The translations under genes were made by a program, and so were the position numbers. Positions 16,764-30,842 of a stretch of DNA of 64,000 nt are shown one piece after another. The number at the start of each line of letters is the position of its first letter. The first letter of the stretch is position 1. The stretch is from NCBI GenBank assembly GCA_026400535.1, contig JAPLOU010000052.1:118715-182714 (forward strand). Reading direction: 5' to 3'. The notes beneath the pieces are model-generated. The model saw only the letters and a program-made list of their open reading frames with translations. It made no database searches and had not been told where the DNA came from. Source of the stretch: Hyphomicrobiales bacterium. Its GTDB lineage: Bacteria > Pseudomonadota > Alphaproteobacteria > Rhizobiales > Beijerinckiaceae.

Positions 16764-19115
16764 ATGAACATCCGCGCCACTGACGGTGCCCTTGCCACAG
16801 GGAAGTTCGCCGTCGGCCAGCCAGTTCCCCGCTCCGAAGACCCGATGCTGTTGCGGGGTGAGGGCGCCTACACCGACGATCTCAATCTGCCCCGGCAGAC
16901 CTATGCCGTCATGGTCCGCAGCCAGCATGCGCATGGGATCATCGCGGAGATCGACACTGCTGCCGCGAAGGCGATGCCTGGCGTGCTTGGCGTGTTCACG
17001 GCAGCAGACCTGGTTGCCGGGGGCTATGGCACGCTCGCCTGCAACATGGTTTATCCCAATGCCGACGGCTCGCCGATGAAGCGGCCGCCGCGGCCGGTCC
17101 TTGCCACGAACAAGGTACGCCATGTGGGCGAAGCCGTCGCCTTCGTCGTGGCAGATTCGGCGCTGGCAGCGCAGGATGCTGCTGAAGCGGTGACCATCGC
17201 GCTGTCCTCGCTGCCCGCCATTGTCAGCACGTCTGAGGCTGTCGCGCCCGGTGCGGCGCAACTGCACGACGAGGCACCCGGTAATGTGGCGCTCAACTGG
17301 CACTTTGGCGACAGTGCAAAGGTCGCCAAGGCCTTTGCCGAGGCCGCGCATGTAACCCGGCTCGACCTCGAGAATAACCGCGTTGTGGTGAACGCGATGG
17401 AGCCGCGCGCCGCCATTGCCGACTTCAACAAGAAGACGGGGCGCTTCACCCTGCATGTCGGCTCGCAAGGTGTCTTCGGCCTGCGCAATGCCATCGCCGA
17501 CGAGGTCATGAAGATCCCCCGTGATCGACTGCGGGTAGTGACCGGCCAGGTTGGCGGCTCGTTCGGCATGAAGGCCTCGGTTTATCCGGAGTACATCTGC
17601 CTGCTGCATGCCGCGCGCGCCCTGGGCCGTCCGGTCAAGTGGACCGACAAGCGCTCCGAGAGTTTCGTCTCGGATCACCATGGCCGGGACCACAGCGTCG
17701 TGGCGGAACTGGCGCTCGACGCCAGGGGGCATTTTCTGGCGATCCGGATCACAGGTCTTGGCAACATGGGCGCTTACCTCACCCATGTGGGGCCGATGAT
17801 GTCGACCCTGAACATCGTCAAGAACATGCCCAGCCTGTACCGCACGCCCTTCATCGAGATGAATGCGCGCTGCGTGTTCACCACCACAACCCCGCTGGGC
17901 GCCTATCGCGGGGCGGGTCGTCCCGAGGGCAACTATTACATGGAGCGTCTGGTCGACAAGGCCGCGCATGAGATGGGAATCGACCGCCTCACGCTGCGCC
18001 GCCGGAACTTCATTCCGCCCACGGCCATGCCGTTCACCTCGGCCTCGGGTATGGTCTATGACACCGGCGATTTTCGTGCCCTGTTCGACGCAGTCGTCGA
18101 GAAGGCCGACGTGAAGGGCTTTGCCGCGCGCAGGAAGGCCAGCCGCAAGTCCGGCAAGCTGCTCGGCCTCGGCGTTGGCTGCTTCCTTGAGGTGACGGCG
18201 CCGCCGATGAGCGAAATGGGTGGCATCCGCTTTGAAAAGGACGGCACGATCACCATCATCACCGGCACCATGGATTATGGCCAGGGGCACGCCACGCCAT
18301 TTGCCCAGGTTCTGGTGCGATCGCTCGGCGTGCCCTTCGAAACCGTCCGGCTTGTGCAGGGCGACAGCGACCGGCTGATTGCAGGCGGCGGAACAGGTGG
18401 GTCGAAGTCGATCATGGCGAGCGGCGCGGCGATCATCGAGGCCAGTGCAAAGGTGATCGAGCAGGGTCGCCAGATCGCGGCGCACCTGCTGGAAGCCGGC
18501 GAAGCCGATGTGTCCTTCAAGGCGGGGCGCTTTTCGATCGCTGGCACGGATCGCGGCATCGGCATCATGGAGATTGCGCGCCGGATCAATAGTGGCGTGG
18601 CGTTGCCCACCGATCTGCCGCAGTCGCTGGATGTCGATCATGTGTTCGCGGCGGCTTCATCGGCCTATCCCAATGGCTGCCATGTGGCCGAGGTCGAGAT
18701 TGACCCGGACACGGGCGTTACCGAGGTCGTGCGTTATACGGCGGGTGGCGACTTTGGCACCGTGGTCAATCCATTGCTGGTGCAGGGACAGGTCCATGGC
18801 GGCATCGTCCAGGGGATCGGACAGGCCCTGATGGAGCAGACCCGCTATGACGAGAACGGCCAGCTCACCACCGGCTCGTTCATGGATTATGCCATGCCGC
18901 GCGCCAACAATGCGCCGTTCTTCACCTTCATCAGCCATCCCGTTCCGGCCACCACCAATCCATTGGGAGCCAAGGGCTGCGGCGAGGCCGGTTGTGCCGG
19001 CGCCTTGCCTTCCGTCATGAATGCCGTGGTGGATGCGCTGGCGGAGCATGGCGTCCGGCACGTCAACATGCCTGCAACGCCAGCCGTGATCTGGAAAACC
19101 CTGCGCGGCGCATAG
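16764..19115 (+). CDS. Xanthine dehydrogenase / form II CO-dehydrogenase-like molybdenum hydroxylase, large subunit
   Basis: 783-residue molybdopterin-binding subunit. The family loop reads GAYRGAGRPEG, which is the form II (CoxL-like, not CO-specific) version and not the AYRCSFR loop of true CO dehydrogenase. The base-catalyst glutamate is in GAKGCGEAGCAG at the C-terminus. Such subunits normally work with an FAD subunit and a [2Fe-2S] subunit, but neither is encoded beside it: the neighbours are tyrS and an rsmB-like methyltransferase. It may use partners encoded elsewhere. Substrate unknown. Confidence 0.85.
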   Translation: MNIRATDGALATGKFAVGQPVPRSEDPMLLRGEGAYTDDLNLPRQTYAVMVRSQHAHGIIAEIDTAAAKAMPGVLGVFTAADLVAGGYGTLACNMVYPNADGSPMKRPPRPVLATNKVRHVGEAVAFVVADSALAAQDAAEAVTIALSSLPAIVSTSEAVAPGAAQLHDEAPGNVALNWHFGDSAKVAKAFAEAAHVTRLDLENNRVVVNAMEPRAAIADFNKKTGRFTLHVGSQGVFGLRNAIADEVMKIPRDRLRVVTGQVGGSFGMKASVYPEYICLLHAARALGRPVKWTDKRSESFVSDHHGRDHSVVAELALDARGHFLAIRITGLGNMGAYLTHVGPMMSTLNIVKNMPSLYRTPFIEMNARCVFTTTTPLGAYRGAGRPEGNYYMERLVDKAAHEMGIDRLTLRRRNFIPPTAMPFTSASGMVYDTGDFRALFDAVVEKADVKGFAARRKASRKSGKLLGLGVGCFLEVTAPPMSEMGGIRFEKDGTITIITGTMDYGQGHATPFAQVLVRSLGVPFETVRLVQGDSDRLIAGGGTGGSKSIMASGAAIIEASAKVIEQGRQIAAHLLEAGEADVSFKAGRFSIAGTDRGIGIMEIARRINSGVALPTDLPQSLDVDHVFAAASSAYPNGCHVAEVEIDPDTGVTEVVRYTAGGDFGTVVNPLLVQGQVHGGIVQGIGQALMEQTRYDENGQLTTGSFMDYAMPRANNAPFFTFISHPVPATTNPLGAKGCGEAGCAGALPSVMNAVVDALAEHGVRHVNMPATPAVIWKTLRGA

Positions 19116-19133
19116 CAGCAACGACCCGTGTCC

Positions 19134-19358
19134 CTACCAATATCCTGCGCAGCCGTCGGGCGCGCTCGGGGCCTGGGTTCGGGCCTTGACCTGCCCGCAA
19201 GCCCAGGCGCGCAGCGCAAGCGGCATGCGGGTATTGAGGTCAACCCAGACCTCCTCATCGGCGCGCGTGATGGTCAAGGTTTTCCAGCCCCACAAGGCTG
19301 TGAAGGCAATCAAAAGCGCAAGGATGCCCCAGAACAGGATCGACAGCACCCGGATCAT
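19134..19358 (-). CDS. Small single-pass membrane protein, unknown
   Basis: 74-residue protein with one N-terminal transmembrane segment (about residues 4-24, VLSILFWGILALLIAFTALWG) and a soluble tail containing two cysteines. It is 31 bp downstream of the rsmB-like gene on the same strand and is probably cotranscribed with it. No family recognised. Coding is supported by position, hydrophobic profile and charge pattern only. Confidence 0.5.
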   Translation of the reverse strand: MIRVLSILFWGILALLIAFTALWGWKTLTITRADEEVWVDLNTRMPLALRAWACGQVKARTQAPSAPDGCAGYW

Positions 19359-19389
19359 CGGCTTGCCCCGGCGATGGGCGGCCTTTGGT

Positions 19390-20685
19390 TCAGTTCGAGC
19401 GACGCAGCAGGCTCACATAAAATCCATCTGTTCCACATCTCAGCGCACTTAGCTGCAGACCATGGCCTTTGTGGGATGTGAAGGAGGCAAGCCCGCCAAG
19501 TCCAGCCTTGTCGGCGACCGCCCCGGGCTCGATCACCGCGAAGCCGGAATGGCGCGCAAGGAAGGCCTCGACCGCATCGTCGTTTTCCTCCGGCAACAAC
19601 GAGCAGGTGATGTAGGCGATGCGGCCGCCCTTCTTGACCAGCCGGGCGGCGCGGTCGAGCACGATCGTCTGATCCTTGATCCGTTCTGCCAGCGCGCCGG
19701 GACGCAAACGCCATTTGGCGTCGGGATTGCGTCGCCATGTGCCCGAGCCAGTGCAGGGAGCATCGACGAAAACAAGATCGGCAAGACCGTCGATGTCGGC
19801 CACTGCATCGTCATTGCGCAGTTTCGGCGAGCGCACCTGCACATTGCGAGCGCCGGACCGAGCCACGCGCTCATAGAGCGGGGTCAGGCGGCGGCTGTCG
19901 TTATCGGTGGCGATGATCTGCCCGCGGTTTTCCATGAGTGCGGCGAGCAACAGTGTCTTGCCGCCGGCGCCGGCGCAAAGATCTACGGCGAAATCGCTGG
20001 AGCTTGCCAGCGACAGGCGCGCCGCCAGCTGCGAGCCCTCGTCCTGAACTTCGAACAGGCCATCGAGGAAGGCCTTCTCGGTCTGCAGGGATGGGCCGCG
20101 CCCGTCCTCGCTGGGCAGGAAACGCAGGCCGTCGAGCGAGTAGGGCGTTTCTGTGGGCTTGAGATGCGCCAGCTCCGCCATCAGCTTCTTGCGTGTGGTC
20201 TTGAGATCGTTGACGCGGATGTCGACCGGGGCCCGGGCTGCGAAGGCGACAACTTCCTCGACCGCATTCTCGCCGAAGGCGGCCTGCATGGATGGCCAGA
20301 TCCACTCGGGCGCATCGGCCCGGACGTGCTCCGGTGCATCATTGAGCGAGCCTGCCAGACGGGCCTTTTCTTCGTCGGACAGCGGTTCAGGCGCGTGCCG
20401 CTCTCCGGAGAAAAGACCGGCCACGCCAGCGGGGTCCATGCCGCGCTGCAGCCGGAGCGATCCAGCCATCACGGTGCGCGGTGTCTCGGTGCCCATCAGC
20501 CAGGCCGCGGAAGAGCGGCGGCGGAGGGCGTCATAGACCAGGCTGGCGATCGAGGCACGGTCCTTGGAGCCTGCGAAGCGGTGGCTCAGGCCCCAGTCTT
20601 TCAGGGCGTCCGGCGCAGGGCGCTTACGCTCGATCAGATCGGTCAGGACTTCGATGGCGGCCTGGATGCGTGCGGCAGGGGTCAT
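19390..20685 (-). CDS. RsmB/NOP-family rRNA (cytosine-C5) methyltransferase
   Basis: 431-residue SAM-dependent RNA m5C methyltransferase. An N-terminal NusB-like helical domain (residues 1-140) is followed by the Rossmann domain with VDLCAGAGGKTLLLA (SAM motif I). The two cysteines are in FVDAPCTGSGTWRRNP and ITCSLLPEEND, the motif IV and VI pair of this family. Target is probably 16S rRNA C967, but RsmF-like targets cannot be ruled out. It leads a small operon with the membrane protein downstream. Confidence 0.9.
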   Translation of the reverse strand: MTPAARIQAAIEVLTDLIERKRPAPDALKDWGLSHRFAGSKDRASIASLVYDALRRRSSAAWLMGTETPRTVMAGSLRLQRGMDPAGVAGLFSGERHAPEPLSDEEKARLAGSLNDAPEHVRADAPEWIWPSMQAAFGENAVEEVVAFAARAPVDIRVNDLKTTRKKLMAELAHLKPTETPYSLDGLRFLPSEDGRGPSLQTEKAFLDGLFEVQDEGSQLAARLSLASSSDFAVDLCAGAGGKTLLLAALMENRGQIIATDNDSRRLTPLYERVARSGARNVQVRSPKLRNDDAVADIDGLADLVFVDAPCTGSGTWRRNPDAKWRLRPGALAERIKDQTIVLDRAARLVKKGGRIAYITCSLLPEENDDAVEAFLARHSGFAVIEPGAVADKAGLGGLASFTSHKGHGLQLSALRCGTDGFYVSLLRRSN

Positions 20686-20869
20686 ATGAATCTGTTCGGT
20701 TTTTCGTGGTTGGAAAGGGTGTCAACACAATGCCGTCACAGTTTGGCATGACGGGAGTGCTGCATTCCGACAAGCTGTTGCGAGGGCTTTGGACCCAAAC
20801 GCGGATCAAGTCGATCCTTATCGTGCATCAGCCCGCGGATGAGCCTGACTTTGATGAAAGTGATTATCG

Positions 20870-21013
20870 ATGACCAAGCTGCTAAAGCTCTCCGCCGCTG
20901 CCCTGCTGGCAGCCTCGCTTGCTGCCTGCGCCCAGTCGACCGCACAGAACCTCGATCCGCCGCCGGCCAAGCGCGTCGATGCCAAGACAAACCTCGAGGC
21001 CGGCCGCCGCTGA
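20870..21013 (+). CDS. Small lipoprotein
   Basis: 47-residue predicted lipoprotein. Its start MTKLLKLSAA is followed by a hydrophobic stretch and the lipobox LAAC, with Cys20 as the acylated residue; after cleavage only 28 residues remain (AQSTAQNLDPPPAKR...). The residue after the Cys is Ala, so export to the outer membrane is likely. It resembles the short unknown lipoproteins common in Hyphomicrobiales. It stands alone between two genes on the opposite strand. Function unknown. Confidence 0.65.
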   Translation: MTKLLKLSAAALLAASLAACAQSTAQNLDPPPAKRVDAKTNLEAGRR

Positions 21014-21049
21014 GGCGAGGACCCGAGTCGGGCCTTTTCTGCCGGCGGA

Positions 21050-21900
21050 TCAGGCCGCCTCCAGCGGCATCACGATGTCCGTCATGAGCTCTGTCGAAGG
21101 CACCTGCTGGGGGCGTTCAGATAACGCTCGAAGCAGGGGGGACTGCCCGCTCGCGCCCGCTGGTCGGCAACCATTCGTGATAGAGGGTCTGATAGACGCG
21201 CTCGAGTTCGGGCGAGGGGCCCTTGAACAGGCGAGTGGCAACGGGGCCAGGGGGGGATTGTCATATGGAATCCCCTCCGCCTTGATCGCTTCCGAAACGC
21301 CAAACACGGCGCATGAACACAGCATGGCCTCCGGCCCACTCTGCGGGTCGTCGAAACAGATCCCGATGAAATCCGTTGCCGGGCCGACCAGGCTATGGGA
21401 AGCGCCAAAGGCGCCGACACGGTCGAAGCCGCTGGAAATCTGGTGATCATCGCCGGAATGGTGCAATCCGAGCAGGCGAAAGCCGGGGGCTTTGCTAATC
21501 TTGACCTCGTACATGACATTTTTCCTGTTCTGGGGAAATGTCCGATTGGATGCGTGCGCACACGGCAGCGGTAGGCGACGGGTGCGTGGCCATAGCGTTT
21601 CCCAAATGCCCGCATGAAGGCCACGACCGATCCATTGCCGGCCCGGTGTGCGATGCGCTCCGCGGTCGCCAATGAGTTGATCAATTCGATCGCTGTACGA
21701 TGCAGCCGCATGCGTCGCAGCGCCTGATCCGGCATCTCACCGGTCAGCATGCGGAACACGCGGTGCAGATGCCATAACGTCAGGGAGGCAACATCGGCCA
21801 GATTGTCAAGGATCTGCCGTTGGTCGAGGCTTGCGCAGATAGGGCGCAACACCCGGTCGATGCGGTCCGCAGAGGCGTTCCTGGTCGCTTGTCGTTCCAT
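21050..21900 (-). pseudogene. AraC-type regulator with GyrI-like domain, multiply frameshifted
   Basis: The N-terminal AraC helix-turn-helix part is intact in one frame (DRIDRVLRPI ... LWHLHRVFRMLTGE ... FMRAFGKRYGHAPVAYR). The GyrI-like ligand domain then continues in a second frame (MYEVKISKAPGFRLLGL ... DFIGICFDDP), passes to a third (VYQTLYHEWLPTSGRE), returns to the first (CFERYLNAP) and ends in the second (STELMTDIVMPLEAA). That is four frame changes. Two of them coincide with runs of seven and six G on the plus strand (21250-21256 and 21136-21141). Either the gene is decayed or the runs were misread. Confidence 0.75.
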
Positions 21901-21992
21901 CACATCCCTCGAACAGATGTGACCTTGGCAGCCTGCCTTGATCAAGCTTGCGACGTTGGGCCTTTCCGCGGCAGCGCGCGCGGCCGTCGACT

Positions 21993-23549
<1,557 letters not shown>

Positions 23550-23623
23550 CTAGCACGCATGGGCGAGAAGGGAAAGACGAAACGGTTTCCGGAGCGTCTG
23601 ACCACCCGGAGTCCACGCGGTGC

Positions 23624-24670
23624 TCAGGCCACGGCGTTGATATCGGTCTGAGCTTCTGTGACCGTGCGGTTGCGGCCATTGGCCTTTGCCAGCATCAGCG
23701 CCTGGTCGGCGCGGCCGACAAGGGCGACCGCGCTATCGTTGCGCTTCCAGGTTCCAACCCCGATCGAGATGCTGATTCGGCCCATTTTCTCGCCGGTCGA
23801 GCGCTTGACCAGTTCGCGCGCCTGCATGCTCTGCCGGGCCGCTTCCGCGCCTACCCACCCGGCCATCAGATCGGCGTCGGGCAGAATGACCGCGAATTCC
23901 TCGCCACCGAAGCGAGCGACCGTCGCACGTGTCGGGAACCTCTCGCGCAGCGTCTGCGCCACGACCCTCAGGACCTTGTCGCCGGTGAGATGACCGAACG
24001 TGTCATTGAACTTCTTGAAGAAATCAATGTCGATCATCAGCAGCGAGAAGGGCCGGCGCGACCGCGATGCGCTCTCAACCGCGGCATGGATGGCCTGTTC
24101 GAAATGCTTGCGGTTCGAAATGCCCGTCAGTGCGTCCTGCAGGGTCTCGAGCCGCGTGTCTTCCAGTACCTTGCGCAGGTCATCCACTTCCTTGCGGGCG
24201 TTGCGCAGGCCCTTTTCAAGGGTTTCGTTCATGCTGCGTGCTTCGTCCGTCGACTTCACGAGGGTCGCCACGATTTCCTTGAGTGCTGTCGGATCATTGG
24301 CGGTCACCATGTCGCCGAGAAGCGACGACAGCTTCTGGCTGTAGTCCGATGTCGAGCCGAGCGATGTTCTGATCAGATCGACGATTGCATCGATCTCCAT
24401 CACCACGGCGCGGCTCGATTGTTCGGCGAGTTTGGCCGACGGCGCGTTCTGGATGTGCGCCTGATGCAGCTCCTCGATGACATCTGCGGTCAGCGCCTGG
24501 CCGAGCGTCTGCCGGGAGCGGATGGCCGCGCTCAGCGCCGGATCATGACCGGCAACATGGGCATACCACACAGCAAAGACATGGGGTGTGGGAGGCAGCG
24601 CAAGCGATTCAAGTTCGCTGATGACCGACGCTGCCAAAGTGCCCGCAGAATGATTTTGCAACATGGTCAT
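23624..24670 (-). CDS. Diguanylate cyclase (GGDEF)
   Basis: 348-residue protein with a helical N-terminal region without recognisable sensor, a coiled-coil stretch at about residues 145-178, and a GGDEF domain from DALTGISNR (179) on. The active site is GGEEF at 255-259, so cyclic di-GMP synthesis is likely. The inhibitory site RxxD five residues before the signature is not kept: the sequence is RATV. Product inhibition through this site is therefore not expected. No transmembrane segment is seen, so the enzyme is cytoplasmic. Confidence 0.9.
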   Translation of the reverse strand: MTMLQNHSAGTLAASVISELESLALPPTPHVFAVWYAHVAGHDPALSAAIRSRQTLGQALTADVIEELHQAHIQNAPSAKLAEQSSRAVVMEIDAIVDLIRTSLGSTSDYSQKLSSLLGDMVTANDPTALKEIVATLVKSTDEARSMNETLEKGLRNARKEVDDLRKVLEDTRLETLQDALTGISNRKHFEQAIHAAVESASRSRRPFSLLMIDIDFFKKFNDTFGHLTGDKVLRVVAQTLRERFPTRATVARFGGEEFAVILPDADLMAGWVGAEAARQSMQARELVKRSTGEKMGRISISIGVGTWKRNDSAVALVGRADQALMLAKANGRNRTVTEAQTDINAVA

Positions 24671-24720
24671 CCGGTTGCCCTAAACTTTCCTAGGGCAGCG
24701 TAAGATAAGCTGTTTGACAA

Positions 24721-26214
<1,494 letters not shown>

Positions 26215-26339
26215 GTGGTTTGGCTCGGACGGTTGGCGGGCATAAACGCGCTTCACAAATGCGGACGGGAACACATGCTCCACACCGCGATCTGGAATAT
26301 GTCGCCGCATCTCTCGAAAAAACTGGGCTCAGCTTTCGG

Positions 26340-27146
26340 ATGAGGCGACCGATGGCGCGGCGAAGGACAAGCGCGCCGACGGACGAAAATGCCCATGCGC
26401 CAAAAGCGGCGAAATGTCAACGAAGTTCAATCCTTTGGAGAAGTTACGCCTCGCGCGAGCCGCTTGTTCTGATCCCCGGCCTGACCTGCACCGCCGAGCT
26501 TTATGAGCCGCAATGGCGTGTCCTCGGGGTGGGTCGGCGGTTGATGGTCGCCGATCACAGGCGTGATGATACGCATGGGGCGATCATCACCCGTCTTCTG
26601 GCCGCCGCGCCTGAGCGCTTCGCCGTCTGCGGCCTGTCGATGGGCGGCACTCTGGCGTCTGAGCTGACGCGCCGGGTGCCGGAGCGCGTGAAGCGCCTGG
26701 CCGTGCGCGACGTAACCGCCAAACGCGCCACCGCGAACAAGAACGCCGTCAGGATCGAGATGATCGCCCATGCCGAATGCGGGCGCCAAGATCACAGATT
26801 GCCGCTATTGTGGTCCAGCGTGGTCGCCCCTGCGCGGCTGCAGGACAAGGAGCTGCAGGCGTTCGTGCGCCGCATGGCGATGAACATGGGCCCCGAGGCC
26901 TTCATCGGTCACCAGCGCGCCCTGCTGGATCGCCCCGCTTCACGCCAGGGTCTGGCCACGAACTGTGTTCCGATGCTGGTCCCGGTCGGCAGCAAGGACC
27001 ACCTGACACCAGTCGGCGATTGGCAGGAAATCGCGGCTGGCATCGCCGGATCAAAGCTGATGGATGTTCCTGGCTGCGGGGACCTGTGGACGCTGCAAGC
27101 GCCTGACCTCGTGACAGCCGCACTGCCAGCCTGGACTGAGGCCTGA
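26340..27146 (+). CDS. Alpha/beta hydrolase without its catalytic histidine
   Basis: Protein of the alpha/beta hydrolase fold (about 268 residues). PLVLIPGLTC opens the domain, the nucleophile elbow is GLSMGGTL and the acid is in GSKDHLTP. The expected histidine block (PGCGHLSTLE in relatives) reads PGCGDLWTLQ, a single-base change from CAC to GAC. The triad is therefore broken. The start is uncertain: the first 40 residues from the ATG at 26340 look noncoding (arginine-rich) and no ribosome site is seen. The gene may be decaying. Confidence 0.55.
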   Translation: MRRPMARRRTSAPTDENAHAPKAAKCQRSSILWRSYASREPLVLIPGLTCTAELYEPQWRVLGVGRRLMVADHRRDDTHGAIITRLLAAAPERFAVCGLSMGGTLASELTRRVPERVKRLAVRDVTAKRATANKNAVRIEMIAHAECGRQDHRLPLLWSSVVAPARLQDKELQAFVRRMAMNMGPEAFIGHQRALLDRPASRQGLATNCVPMLVPVGSKDHLTPVGDWQEIAAGIAGSKLMDVPGCGDLWTLQAPDLVTAALPAWTEA

Positions 27147-27163
27147 CCGGGACAGGTGCTCCT

Positions 27164-27442
27164 TCAGCGCCGTGGGGGCAGGGTGCAGGGATCGAGCTTG
27201 ATCGCGTCCACCTGCCGGGCCAGCGATCCGGTCGCAGCGGTATCGATGTTGCGCCCATCGGCGACGGAACCCGTCAGAGCGGCGAGAACTTGTTTTTCCC
27301 TTGCGTCAATCCGGTTGCTCATGATGTTGGCGGCAATCACCGAAAGACAGCAGATCGCAAGCGCCGCCTTTGCGACGCCAGCCACCATGGTACCGCGCTC
27401 ATCGCGCACAAATCCCAGCAGGGTATGCAAGCCGCTGCGCAT
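27164..27442 (-). CDS. Small membrane protein with Flp-pilin-like N-terminus
   Basis: 92-residue protein with LLGFVRDERGTM followed by a hydrophobic segment (about residues 18-38), similar in layout to the N-terminus of Flp/Fap pilins (FxxDExG followed by a hydrophobic helix). The usual Flp glutamate and tyrosine after the cleavage glycine are not present. The ATG ending at 27442 has GGAGG five bases upstream; longer readings start at 27466. No pilus genes are nearby. Function unknown. Confidence 0.5.
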   Translation of the reverse strand: MRSGLHTLLGFVRDERGTMVAGVAKAALAICCLSVIAANIMSNRIDAREKQVLAALTGSVADGRNIDTAATGSLARQVDAIKLDPCTLPPRR

Positions 27443-27591
27443 GACCGCCTCCGTTTCCGACCTCATTTGACCTGAAACGATAGTCAAACAGGGTTAAGGC
27501 TTGGTGAGCGGGGAGAAATACATGCGCAAGGGCGGGCAACGCGTCCCGGTTAGGACGAGCTTTGCCTGGTGTCCGGGCGCCGGAGGTGGTG

Positions 27592-29823
<2,232 letters not shown>

Positions 29824-29865
29824 TCATACGCCGGGCACGCGTCAGAAGCCTCTCTTTCAAAACCG

Positions 29866-29930
29866 ACGATAGCAGAAAGTGTCATTAATAAAATTTACAT
29901 TTTCTAATAAAGACGATAGTCTTTCCTTAT
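29866..29930. promoter_or_regulatory. Candidate OxyR-binding region between katG and oxyR
   Basis: The A+T-rich intergenic region has two copies of GACGATAG (29866-29873 and 29912-29919), 46 bp apart. The second continues ATAG-N7-TTAT, close to the ATAG-N7-CTAT half of the OxyR consensus, and touches the oxyR start. Site position would suit autoregulation and activation of katG. Only a partial match, so tentative. Confidence 0.4.
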
Positions 29931-30828
29931 GAACGGCTTCACGATGCGACAGTTGCGATACTTCGACGCGCTGGCGGCTCACGGCCATTTCGGTCGGGCT
30001 GCAGAGGCCTGCGCAATCTCGCAGCCGGCTTTGTCGGTCCAAATCAGGGAACTCGAAGAGGCGCTTGGTGCGCCGCTGGTGGAGCGCAGCGGGCGGCAGA
30101 CCCGCCTGACCGCGCTGGGCGAGGCCTTTGCCGCCCGGACCCGCAACATCCTGCGCGCCGTCGATGAACTGGCCAATCTCGCACGCGCATCGCATGGCCC
30201 GCCGGCCGGACGGCTGCGCATCGGCGTGATCCCGACAGTGGCACCCTATCTCCTGCCAAGAATCATGCAGGATCTCGCCACACGGTATCCCGCGATCGAT
30301 CTTCACCCGCGCGAGGCAGTGACGCAGAAACTGCTCGAGGATCTGGCCGAACACCGTCTCGATGCGGCCATCGTGGCGCTGCCGGTCTCGGAGGCCCTGC
30401 TGATCGAGCGGGCCCTGTTTGACGAGGAGTTCGTCCTGGTGCGTCCGTCATGCGATGCGGACAAGCCGATACCGAGCCGCAAGGCGCTCAGCGAGATGAA
30501 ACTGCTTCTGCTCGAGGAAGGGCATTGCTTTCGCGATCAGGCGCTGTCCTTCTGCAAGCCATCCGGATCAGCGCCCCGCGCGGTCATGGAAGGATGTTCG
30601 CTCTCGACGCTGGTGCAAATGGTCAGTGTTGGCATGGGTGTGACGCTGATTCCGGACATGGCTGTCCCGATTGAAACGCGGTCGGTGACGGTGGCAGTCG
30701 CGCCGCTTGATGCGCCACGTCCGTTCCGCACGATCGGCATGGTCTGGCGCAAGGGGAACCCGCTCTCGGCTCAGTTGGAGCAGGTGGCGCAGTGCCTGAG
30801 GGTCACGACGGCGCATGCGCCTCGTTGA
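29929..30828 (+). CDS. oxyR: Peroxide-sensing LysR-type regulator OxyR
   Basis: 299-residue LysR-family regulator. The helix-turn-helix is at residues 6-65. The redox cysteines of OxyR are present as Cys200 and Cys209 in EEGHCFRDQALSFC, the same spacing as Cys199/Cys208 of the E. coli protein. It is divergent from katG, the usual target. The ATG at 29929 is used; ATG at 29944 is possible. It ends 14 bp from the end of parE on the other strand. Confidence 0.95.
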   Translation: MNGFTMRQLRYFDALAAHGHFGRAAEACAISQPALSVQIRELEEALGAPLVERSGRQTRLTALGEAFAARTRNILRAVDELANLARASHGPPAGRLRIGVIPTVAPYLLPRIMQDLATRYPAIDLHPREAVTQKLLEDLAEHRLDAAIVALPVSEALLIERALFDEEFVLVRPSCDADKPIPSRKALSEMKLLLLEEGHCFRDQALSFCKPSGSAPRAVMEGCSLSTLVQMVSVGMGVTLIPDMAVPIETRSVTVAVAPLDAPRPFRTIGMVWRKGNPLSAQLEQVAQCLRVTTAHAPR

Positions 30829-30842
30829 GAGGCCGAGGCGCG

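Noticed and set aside
16713-18641. 642-codon minus-strand frame inside the molybdenum hydroxylase gene.
   Set aside because: No domain or start signal; the plus-strand gene explains the region fully.
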